From Inonotus obliquus (taxonomy: Eukaryota; Basidiomycota; Agaricomycetes; Hymenochaetales; Hymenochaetaceae), in the NCBI GenBank assembly GCA_032164295.1, contig JAJHTX010000003.1, positions 2,046,001 to 2,110,000 on the forward strand: 64,000 bases of DNA, written 5' to 3'. The notes under the pieces are model-generated. The model was not told the origin of the DNA and ran no database searches. It worked only from the letters and a program-made list of their open reading frames with translations. Positions 1-10,900 of this stretch are shown piece after piece (position 1 is the stretch's first letter; each line of letters begins with the position of its first letter). Position numbers and translations under genes: made by a program.

Positions 1-227
1 CCTATGAACTACATGCTCAAGCTACACAACCAATAGTAATACAGTGTACACCGAGCCCTTCAGTATAGCATGGATGCACCATTAATTTTATAACAGACGT
101 CGTGGAATACATGCAAGTGAAGTAGCAGAGTCAAGATATCAAAATACATGAAGAATGATACGTCATTCCGGTATTCAGTCACTAATCGAGGATAAGGTGG
201 CCGTTATTCCGAGTCGAGGGGTCTTTC

Positions 228-2386
228 TTACGCCTTGACTCGTTTCTTGAGCAGCACCTTTGCCGTCGGGTCAGGTATCAATCGCGTTCCCATATATACA
301 TTCCCGGGCCTCACTCCGTCTACTTCCGCCTTTATGTCATAGATCATCAGCAGGTACGCCATCATCGCCTTCATCTCGTTCACAGCGAAGAAACGGCCGG
401 GGCTGGCCAAGAAAGTAGATCAGAAATACAGGAGAGAAGCGTATCAAAGAGGTTGAAGCGTACCAGGCATGACGCCCATGACCAAATGCCAGGTAATCCG
501 AGCTCACATTGACCATTTGATGCTTGACACTCTCTTCCGTGCTCTGCTCACGCACCCTCGAGAATCGAAACCCGTCAAATTTATCCGCGTCCAGATAGTG
601 TGCATCATCACTGTGGGTCCCTGCGATATTTGCTGAAAGGAAAGTACCAGCAGGCAAAAAGGTTCCATCAGACATTGTATAATCTTTCATGACCTTACGA
701 TTGAACGAGACTAAATATCGAAAGAATAAGTATCCTTCAATCCACGTATGAGAAGAAACTGTCCGTACGTGTGAAAATCCCGTTGATTCGCTGACTTTCC
801 TTCAAGAAGCTGTCGAGCTTCCACATCTTGGTCATCGCTACTTTCGTCCAGCCCTCTTCCTTGATGACAGTTTCTACCTCCTCGCGCAACGGCGCGATGT
901 ATGTTGGTTCAGCAGCCAGATGAAAGAGAGCATGTGTGAAGCTCTTTGTGAAACAAGGTCATTAGCGTTCTCGTAGTAGGTATAATGCGAAGGCTCACGT
1001 TTGAGGACGTATGTATGGCAGCGAAATTTATGAACAGCATTCGTTTTGTTAGTTCGTACACACTTCTTTTCTCCTCTTCAGGTGCTCCGTCGATAATCCA
1101 GGAAAGCAGGTCGTTCTAAGAACATATCTTCTTCTATGACGAAACTTGCCGTGAGGAACGATGTACCCACAGGTTTATCTGGCCAATCATCTCCGTTTTC
1201 TTCATACAGACGCAATCTTTCCTCAAATAGGGGACCCATGTGCCTCATACCTCGACGTACGTTCTTCGGCAAAGAGGTGACCAGATTGCCAACAATACTA
1301 TATGACGCAGAAGCTGATCAGATGCAGGAAGGGAAAGGGAGCAGCAACGCTACTGACGGGCGTAGTATCGTTGGATATTTGCGAATCTCGTACAAGTTGT
1401 AGATAACATCGACGGTGAAGTTGAGGTTCAAATCAATATAGTCTTGATCTCTGCCTTTTCGTGCCGAAAAAGCATTATCTTGAATATTTCCAGAAGCGGA
1501 TACGAGACGCTCCGTGTACTCACATATTGGAACGCCGACGAATATCCTGTTACTTGTCCTGCACACAATATTTCTCATGGTCTGCAATGCCGGTATGGCA
1601 ATCCATTCTGCATTACTCAGTGTCAGCAATCAGAAAGAAAATATTTGAGTGTCATTACCGTCAGCCCGTGCGGGAACAAGCTCATTAAACGCCTGCGTTA
1701 TTTCGTCTCTAATGTCTTCAAAGCGAGCGTTTAGGGATCGAGTCAACTGATTCTGGATTATGTGCACATGATACGGATTCCTTAGGATGTTTTCCCCTGA
1801 GGTCCATCGAGCCGCGAGAGTCTGGGAAAGAAAGAAATATTCTTATTTGATTGCTAAGCATCTGAAGAAACCACAAACCTCGACAGACGCCTCGGCGATG
1901 GAGAATATCTCGTCAGATTCTTTGCGAACTTCATCAACCAGATCTTTCCTGTTGATCACCACGGTATAATGATCGAATTCCGGAACCAGGAAAGTCCCTT
2001 TCCCGTACTGTGCGATATGGGCCAAAGAGATGATAAGTCTAGAAAATAATTACGCAGGGGAGAGTCAGGTCCGACCTTTCTGTAAGAATCTCTCAAGATA
2101 GTTTTTGTGCTCTTGAGGAACTCATATGCGCCGAAGTAAGAGGAGATAATCCCGGAGGGTCCTTCGAGGGGCACATCGACCTAAACAATTATTAGTCGCA
2201 TTATGGCGTTTACACGCCTCAACTCACCGGAAGCTTCTTGATGCTCCGGATAGATTGGACAACTGATACGAGAGCAATGCAAACGCCGGCCAATAGAAGG
2301 GACAAGAAGGGGTTGCGTTGTTCAGTCTCACTAGAACTTACGGAGGGAAAGGCCTCTGTAAAATGCCATCCCGATATATTCACCAT
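228..2386 (-). CDS. Cytochrome P450 monooxygenase, copy A
   Basis: Haem-thiolate monooxygenase, probably ER-anchored. The start at 2386 (MVNISGWHF) precedes one hydrophobic helix (LSLLLAGVCIALV). About ten exons can be joined by short introns. The ExxR motif of the K helix is KESQR. The haem loop FGHGRHA-C-PGRFF is completed across an intron, so the cysteine codon is split TG|C. The I helix reads FAAIHTSS, without the usual acidic residue before Thr; fungal ent-kaurene-oxidase-type and CYP512-type P450s share this form. The stop TAA is at 228-230. The protein is very close to copy B, which lies head to head with it. All exons looked open when compared by eye with copy B. The substrate is unknown and no terpene cyclase or other pathway gene is nearby. 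The family call is firm; the CYP family number is only a guess. Confidence 0.88.
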
Positions 2387-4090
2387 TGCTTGCAAAAGGG
2401 TAGGCGGTGAAGCAGGCGGACAACGGGACAGCCAACAAGCTTCGTTCTCAAAGCAAGTTGGTTTATACATGGGTCCGTGAGACCTACCGACTGTCTTTGT
2501 CGTCCAGATAACTCCGCTGCGCAATGTATACCAGAGCCCATTAAGTAAAGGAATAGAAGAGAACTCGGCCCCAGAATTGCAAGGGAAGCTTGCAGGACGG
2601 AAAACGAAGCTTCGAAAATACAGACACCGCCAGATGGGCATCGTGGGTATCGGACATGCGGACACCTGACAAACGGCTGTATAGTCTCTGGTATCAGACA
2701 ACCAATGGAATTGGAATGATATCAACAAAAATGTGCATCGGGTATCAATCAATAGTACCATGATAGTCGGAGAGACATTGAGGAAAACGGCAGTTCGGCA
2801 GGAATTGTTGTCGTAACGGCTAAGCAAAGCAGATGCCGTCAGAGATATCGCCGAAAGATAAGTCATATACACCTTGAGGAGAAACTGTTTGAAGTGCTCA
2901 GGTCCCTCTGAACACGACAGTTCTATATGTAGGTAGTACATACGTGTGCCTCAGGACACTTCCACGCAGGTCTGCACGAGTCCAAGTCACTACGAGCTGG
3001 TTCCCAGTGCCCAATGACTAGTTTTTTGCCCTCGTCGTCGTTCATTCGTCATGCGCGACGAAGAGCGGACGGCGAAGAAAGGCAGAACAAAATGAGATGG
3101 GATGATTGGGAACCGAGAAAAACATGTACCGGCCCAATCGAGCTCGGTGCGACTATGGGTTTGAACTTACAGATTTTGCACCGACTCCGTATCGCTGAGC
3201 CTCTGACCAGCGACATCGTGAGACAGGCGTGGCATGCGCGCAGTAGTCCGGGTGGTAAAGAGTTGTTCTCTTTGATCACGCCACGCAAGCACGCGAGTTT
3301 CATGTGACCGCGAAAACACGCGGCAGCGACATCATCGGCTCCAGCTTTTCCAACATCTTCACTTTTGATCACTTTAGACCCAAACACAGGAAGGGTCACC
3401 CCAGATCAACTTTCGCTGACTGCTGTGGACAGGCTCAACACTCGGCTATACGCGAAACTTTGGGTAAACCCGACGATCGTCTACGAATGAGACTCATCTT
3501 TACACCAGTTAAGTTAGTTGATCTCACCATTGCGAGTGAAGGCAGAAGAGTGGTACTCAAACTCCAGGAGTCAGCACGCCGTGACTCGTACAATGAGGAA
3601 GGGACCACCGAAACCTTCCACAATTACGGATGTTCTTCTCAGAGACCGGAGCAGCTTTCTCCCAAAGTATGGAAAGCTCATCCGACCGACCGACATCCGC
3701 ATTGATGAGCAGCAATCTCAGGGTGCCAGTATCGAGCTTTGATCTCCGCAGTATATTTTTGTCCTCACAATTCCAATTATAGTGGTCTTCTCGAACTAGC
3801 GACTATACAATCGCTTGTCAGGTGGCACTATGTCCGATATCCGCGATGCACATCTGGTGTGGTTTCTATCTTCGAACTTTTGATCGTAATGCATCTGACG
3901 TTGGCACTTTTGGATATAACGGGACCGAATTCTATTCTGCTTCTTTTTAGTACTGGCACACATTGCACAGCGGCGATATAAAGCTGCTTATGCAACGGGA
4001 CAACTCACAGACTAATACCGCAGCGTTGCATGGAAGTAAACCCTGCTGTCTCTCCATCTGACTGCTCGCTTATATCACTCTGAAACACCC
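2387..4090. other. Spacer between P450 A and B, possible gene remnant
   Basis: This is the shared upstream region of two divergent P450s, so both promoters must lie here. On the plus strand a broken run of coding-like sequence is visible at 3014-3742. It shifts frame several times and ends in an open frame finishing with QGASIEL at 3742. I do not recognise it. It could be a decayed gene or chance. The long minus-strand open frame upstream of the P450 A start (about 2390-2941) has no recognisable content and is probably leader. Confidence 0.35.
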
Positions 4091-6259
4091 ATGAAAACGA
4101 TGGTGAATACGTCGCATTGGCTTCTCGTTTCTACAGGGACCCTTCGCACAGCGAATGGCGAGTCTGAAAACCGAAACCCATACTTGTCCCTTCTTCTGGC
4201 TGGTGTATGCATAGTTCTCGTCTTGTTTTTCCATCATGCCAGGGGTTCTAAGAAGCTCTTGGTGAGTTGAACAGTGTTATTGGACTAACGCGACTGAGAG
4301 GTGTCTAGGTCAATGCGCCCTTTGAAGGTCCGTCCGGGATTGTCTCGTCTTACATCTCCGCATACGAGTTCCTCAAGAGCGCGAAGTCCATTTTGAAGGA
4401 TGCCTACGTAAAGGTAAGCTCAGAATATCCACCACAGGGCTCTCTTATCGACCTAGTCAATGCCACATAGTATGAGAAAGGGACATTCCTGGTTCCAGAG
4501 TTCGATCACTATACCGTGGTGATTAACAAGATAAACCTCATCGACGAGATCCGAAAGGCTTCGGACGACACCTTCTCTAGAGCTGAGGCGGCCATTGAAG
4601 TTCGTTGCTCACGTGTTTTTAACGCGATATGAATGATGCTCATTTCGACTCTCCGCTAGACTCTCGCCTCTCGTTATACCATCGGGGAAAATATTCAAAG
4701 GAACCCGTATCATGTTCACATTATCCAGAATCAATTGACTCGCTCCCTGAACGCCCGCTTTGAAGACGTCCGAGATGAAATAGCGCAGGCGTTTAACGAT
4801 TTTGTACCCGCCCAGACTGACGGTAGTGAACCTTTGATACCCCTGGTAACTATCACTGACACCTTGTATACCATATAGAGTGGGTCGCCATACCGGCCTT
4901 GCAAACAATGAGGAACATCGTTTGTAGGACGAGTAACAGAATCTTCGTTGGTGTCCCATTATGTGAGCACATGAGACGCCTCATATTTGACGGGAAAACT
5001 CAAGAAAGCACTTCGAAATGAAAAGGCAGAGATTCGGACTATATTGATCTAAACATCAATTTCGCCGTCGATGTAGTCTACAACCTGCACAAGATCCGTA
5101 AGTATCCAACGATACTACGCCCGTCAGTAACAACCTTGTTCCCTTTGTCTTTCTGTATCTGATGGGTTTCTCCCTGATATAGGATTGTTGGGAATCTGAT
5201 CACCTCTTTGCCGAAGAACTTACGGCGGGGTGTGAGGCACATGGGCCCCCTATTTGAGGAAAGATTGCGTTTGTATGAAGAGAACGGAGATGATTGGCCA
5301 GATAAACCTGTGGGTGTATCATTCCTCACGGCAGGCTTCGTTCTAAAACGAATTTACTCTAAGAACGACCTGCTTTCCTGGATTATCGACGCCGCGCCTG
5401 AAGAGGAGAAGAGGAGTGTGTACGAGCTGACCAGGCGAGTGTTGCACCTAAACTTTGCGGCTATACACACGTCTTCGAATGTGAGTCTTCGCTCTATAAC
5501 CATGGATGTATTCTGATGCTATTCTCCTTGCTTCGCGAAGAGCTTCACGCACGCCCTTTTTCATTTGGCTGCTCAACCGGAATATGTCGCGCCATTGCGT
5601 GAAGAGGTTGATCTAGTCATCAAGGAGGAGGGCTGGACGAAAATAGCAATGACCAAGATGTGGAAGCTTGACAGCTTCTTGAAGGAAAGCCAGCGAATCA
5701 ATGGGATTTTCACACGTCCGGACAATTTATTTTGATGCGTGCAGGGAAAAAGCACTTATTCTTTCCATCTTTAGTTTCGCTGAACCGGAAGGTCATGAGA
5801 GATTATACAATGTCTGATGGAACCTTTTTGCCTGCTGGTACTTTCCTTGCGGCAAATGTCGCAGCGACTCATAGTGATGATACATATTATCCGGACGCGG
5901 ATAAATTTGACGGATTCCGATTCTCGAGGATGCGTGAGCGAAGTACGGAAGAGAGTGTCAAGCACCAGATGGTCAACGTGAATGCAGACTATCTGGCATT
6001 TGGCTATGGTCGCCATGCTTGGTGAGTTTCTACTCCCGATTGAACCCCTCTTTCTCCGTAATCACCACCGCACTGTCTTTGCAGTCCTGGTCGCTTCTTC
6101 GCTGTAAACGAGCTGAAAGCGATGATGGCATACATGCTCATGAATTATGACATAAAGGCGGAAGTAGATGGAGTGAGGCCGGAGAATGTATACATGGGGA
6201 CACGGTTGATCCCTAACCCGACAGCAAAAGTGATGCTCAAGAGACGAATCAAGGCATGA
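4091..6259 (+). CDS. Cytochrome P450 monooxygenase, copy B
   Basis: Paralogue of copy A in the opposite orientation. The first ATG at 4091 gives MKTMVNTSHW; the second, at 4100, matches the start of copy A and may be the true one. Domains in order: N-terminal membrane helix (LLLAGVCIVLVLFF); an EGPSG segment followed by the exon with GTFLVPEFDHYTVVI; central region; I helix FAAIHTSSN; K helix ExxR as KESQR; then SDGTFLPAGTF and the haem loop FGYGRHA-C-PGRFFAVNE, whose cysteine codon is split by an intron near 6021-6084. The stop TGA is at 6257-6259. All junctions I tried keep frame, so it looks functional. It probably oxidises a lipophilic secondary metabolite or xenobiotic; the substrate cannot be read from the sequence. 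Confidence 0.88.
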
Positions 6260-7938
6260 CCAGGTTTACCTCGAGTCACTATTAGTGACACTATTGCGCT
6301 CCCGTGCGAATCCACCTGACGTCTCGATCAGATCCCCGAGTAGTGATTGAATTCCAGAATGACCTATGCGTCTACATGTACTTTGACATTTTGAACCTGC
6401 TACTTCAATTGGATGTCCGTTCCATGATGTACAGTTATGACTTAGACAACTAATTCAAGCTGGTAAGAAGGATCCAGATAGATTATTGGGTTGATGCTGG
6501 GTAGTTGCAAAGCCGTTAGTGATTACACGGGCGAAGGATGAAAGATTGGCACAACAAAAGTGCAGAAAGGCTATATATTCTAGTTCTGGGATAGGGTGTA
6601 GCATCCCCGATTTGGGAGGTAGGGGCAGCTGCAATGATTCCAGCACGTATAACACATAAGTGCAGTTAGTGCTCCGGTGTTTAATGTGGTGTGGTGTACT
6701 CTCTTTTGAGTTCTTGCACAACTACTACATCCGGGAGTCCTACTGGGATCGGCCGTGTAAGTATACGGGTACGTGCATAAAGTTGAGACCTAGGTACTCA
6801 GTATACAAGCCGTACTGTACTGTACGACTTCATTACCAAGCAGAGTACGGATGGGCGTATACAGAAATACGGTCGTGTGTACGGTAGCAAGAAGAATTAA
6901 TAATAAGAAGGATAATTGACCGGTTTAATGTCTTGTGTATCGCTCCGGGACGCAATATGCTCGTCCGAGAGAATGGATGGGATCCTCGCATTTTCAATGG
7001 TATGTCTGCCGGAAAGTTTCATGCATTCAAGTTGCCGGAACCGGGATGATTCGTGCGCCATCCACCGCACGTTTTTGAGATGTCGGTTCCATTTCAAGAA
7101 TTATGGAAGGCATATCGCATAACCGGCAGTTCTCTCCCCGACTCGGACGAGCAAGACGTGAACTGCCAAATCCAGTAAACATCTCTCCTGATCACCCTCA
7201 CTTGACCGTATGCCATATTTGCCGTATACGGTCGTTTACGCCTAAATTTGGATTTTTCGATGCGCAGGCCGCGTGATCTCCTCTTCCTCAATACGATTAC
7301 GGAACGTATCCATTTACGAACGGCATGTATCCATCCGTACGTGGTCTGTCCTGCGGATCAAAATCTGACATCCGATCCGAGTCCGAGCACATCTGGTATT
7401 CAGCCACGGCTAAGAATACATTCTCGGACCCCGCTCCGTCAACTCCCAACAAAAATAGACATGCCATCTTTCCTCTTCGGGATGCCCTCCCGCCATCTTC
7501 AGAGAAAACGTCGTCTGTCTGAAACGTTTCGAATGATCGAAAAGGTCCGTTTTGGTGATAACCACAGCACAGTGACCGACCTCTGCAACACGGAATGTCG
7601 CCTTCTCGTCCTGTGTAGCAGGATAACGTTGAGGAAGCAGTGCTGTGGTAGAGAAATGTTGCGCGTTTTCTCAGTAACTCACTTAGTTCGTTCCTCTTCC
7701 CGCTGTCGCATCTTTTCTTAAGCACGCCTTTGTACATAGTCTAACCGAGGAGAACAAGTCAGGAGAACCCTCCTAACGCCGTAACTCGCCTCGCTCTGTT
7801 GTAGTTGTAAATAGGACTGCGGAAGCGGCAAGAGTGACTCGAGCAGCCCGACTCCCGTCGCGTACAAATTACAATAGCGGACTTCGCCGCCATTTCGCGA
7901 CCACGTGAGTCCTTGAGTCGACTTGCGCGAGAACGCAC
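6260..7938. other. Intergenic region with repeat R1 copy 1
   Basis: This region lies between P450 B and the ankyrin gene. The first 170 bases match the 3' flank of P450 A. The middle is repeat R1. The rest, about 7300-7938, shows no gene I can support; open frames there overlap on both strands without recognisable motifs. The promoter of the ankyrin gene must be in the last few hundred bases. Confidence 0.5.
6756..7270 (+). repeat. Interspersed repeat R1, copy 1
   Basis: About 500 bases rich in TACG/CGTA words. They match the reverse complement of about 24420-24885. Shared blocks include GTATACAGAAATACGG, GGTAGCAAGAAGA, CTTGTG(T) with CGCTCC, GTCCGAGAGAATGG, TATGTCTGCC and CGTTTACGCCT, in the same order. 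There are no coding domains. It is probably a degraded non-autonomous transposon; the ends and target duplication could not be fixed. Confidence 0.65.
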
Positions 7939-10900
7939 TTGGCACGATGCCACCCTGATCTTCTCAATAAGTATCCTACAGAAGCATATAAGAGGTCAGA
8001 TACGAACAATGGTGGCCCTCAAACCACGATGGATTTTGCTATCAACCAAGCACCTGAAGCTCAAGCTTTTCTCAACCGCGTCGCCGCTTTACCAAAGCAG
8101 CCCGGTGTCTCTCTAGACTCCGTTCTCGAGCCGTCTATCGAAAAAGAGGTTGAACTGCGCCGCCTGTTTGCACAGGATCGCAAGAACTACCATCTCGCGA
8201 ATCCGTATGTGGGTCTCATCTGTGTCTTTGAGGCTCCTGAGGAGTCTGGTATTCGTCTAACCCGCGCCCGTGACCTGAAAGACGAGGAGGACCTCTCTGC
8301 AAAACACGTATTCCCTCTTCCCGCTAGCAAACGTCGCAAAGATTTTGAGTCATGTGTGTCGGACAGCCTGGAAGATTTTCAGCACAACTGGAACATATTC
8401 ACCGAAGGAGCACTCTCACAGCTCAAGGACTGGAATAATGTTATCGCTGCCGGTGGCTCGGTTCTCGGCTGCCTTCTGCCTCTGTCCCCGGGCGAAAAGG
8501 AATCAAGAAGGGCGATACGCAAGTTTTACCACTCCTCAGCATACCCAACCTCGGACATCGATCTCTTTCTGTGGGGGCTCAACGCCGAGCAGGTAAACAG
8601 AGCTCTAACACTCAATAAACTGTGCACAGGCGCTGACGCAAGCTAGGCCGAAGTAAAAATCAATCAAATCTATGAGGCAGTTCGCGATTCTGTGCCGTGG
8701 GATGTTACTTGCGTTCGAACCAAGCATGCAATTTCTATTCATTGTACGTACCCACGGTTTGCGCATCGGCAGACCCATGCTATTGCTGACTGACCCTTAG
8801 CCCAATACCCCTACCGTTCCGTTCAGATCGTTTTGCGCCTGTAAGTCTCCAATATCTTGTCGCACCGCAATCATCTAATGAATGCGAAGTTATCAATCCC
8901 CGGCGGAAATTTTGGCTGGGTTTGACGTGGATGCGGCGTGCGTCGGTTATGATGGCTCACGCATCCTCGCGAACCCGCGCTCCATTGTTGCTCTCATGCG
9001 TCAGGCTAACACTGTTGACATGACGCGCCGCTCTCCGTCTTATGAGGTTCGGCTAGCGAAGTACGCGTCGCGTGGATTTGAAGTATTCGTTCCTGAACTA
9101 AGGCGATCCGATGTCGATCCAACTGTTAGTCGATCTTAAGAACCTGTTTTCTAGCTTATGGATGGCTGACACGATTTCGAGCAGATATACGAGCGCTCTC
9201 TTAACCGTATTTCGGGGCTCGCTCGCCTACTCGTTCTAGAGAAACTCGCGAAACCCGAAACGCGTATTTCCTACCTTATGTCGCGTCGTGAACTCCGCAG
9301 CCGCGTGAGGAATAGAACAATCTACACTCGCCGTATGCGCCGGAAGCGTAAGGGTGACCTGAAGGCGGAAGAAGATATTGCTGGAATCGACATGAATAAT
9401 TACGACGTCGCTCAGATGCATATTCCTTACGGCCCTGGTTGGACTGCACAACGCATCGAAAAACTAGTTTATCAGACCGACTTGGGAATTAACTGTGAGG
9501 ACACAGGTTTCGGCGCTACAACTGGATATGCTAATGGAATATGTAGCTACTTTCAACCCGAAGAACAATGATAGGAGACTCCACCGCCACGTCGCTTTCT
9601 TTGGAACGATGAAAGAATGCATTGAAGATCTCTGCGAATATTGCCCTTGCCCCGAGACCGATGAGGAAAAAGCGCTTCAGGAGGAAGAGGACAAGACCTA
9701 TATTCGCGGGCGCATCTCGTTAGTCTTTTTCGGCTTACAGATGTGACATGTGTATTTACACTTTTCCAAGGTTCCTTGAGGAAGATCCTGGACGTCAGAG
9801 TATGACCGGGAGCTTCAATCCGATTGATATCGGCGAGTGGAGCGAGCTCGCGTATCTGGGCCAAACCGAGAAGCTTTTCACAGCTATCGTGGTTAAAGAC
9901 CGCGGTGCAGTTCAGCAGTTGATCGCCTCCGGTGAGGTCGATATTAACAGGCGTGACCATGTCGGGCGTACAACATTGCAAGTTGCTACCCTCTGCGCTG
10001 TGGAGGACATATGTGCGGATCTGATTGATGCCGGAGCTCGCATGACTGCACGACTTGCAGATGGTCGCACTGCTCGCCGCGCAAATGGGGTTATCGGGAG
10101 TCATAGAGAAAATGGTCGTTCGCAGCGCACTTAACGAAGAGAAGACAAAGGAGGAGGACGCTAAGTCAAAGGAAGGTGACAACAATTCAGAGGACGGAAG
10201 TGAGGAAGAGAGCGACGTAGAACGCCCAAGCAGCGATGATGATTGGTCCACCGACGGGTCCGAAGATAAAGGCAAAAACAGGAATACGGAGAACGAGAAA
10301 AAGGGAGAAGACAAGCCCGATACCGACACGGATATTCCTGAAGACAACATCGACACGCCGGATATCCTTGACATGAATCTTGCGGATTGGGACCTCGCCT
10401 TTACGCCCCTGGATTATGCCATAGTTTCTGGCTCCAAGGGTTGTGTCCAGGCGCTCTTAAACGCCGGTGTAGATCCAAACCTTTCAACCAAAACGTACAA
10501 TCAGGCACTTACCCTCCGCCCGCTTGTGCTGACAGCCTTCATCTCGGATGACACACTCGCGGAGGAAATTATCGATCAGCTAATCCGTGCAGGAACCACA
10601 TGTGCACAAGCAGATGAGCACCTGTTCTCCATCTTCCATATCCTGGTCCTCACCGGTAGGACACGTCTCGTGGAAAAGATTCTTCACGCGGACCCCAACG
10701 CAGCCGTCGCAATCAATGTACCCTTCACCAGCCAAAGCATTGTCTACCCTCTTGTGTCGGCTATCGCAACGGGCAGCTACTCTATTGCCGTCCTCTTGCT
10801 AGGATACGGAGCGAAAGTTAAAGTGACTGCAGAGGACATTCAAAAGGCTAAGAACATGGTGTACGTGAAACTTCTTGCATGATAGACGGAAAGAAGATCT

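Larger units (their letters stand above)
100..6420. repeat. Inverted duplication of P450 genes A and B
   Basis: The arms are about 100-2386 (minus) and 4091-6420 (plus). The match runs through all exons and into the 3' flanks: the reverse complement of about 105-200 resembles about 6335-6430. The arms are divergent at both gene starts and separated by about 1.7 kb of unrelated sequence. Protein identity judged by eye is roughly 85-90%. This is a segmental inverted duplication rather than a transposon, since no target duplication was found. Confidence 0.75.

Noticed and set aside
2390..2941. Long minus-strand open frame extending P450 A upstream.
   Set aside because: No similarity to the N termini of copies B or C, which start at the membrane helix.
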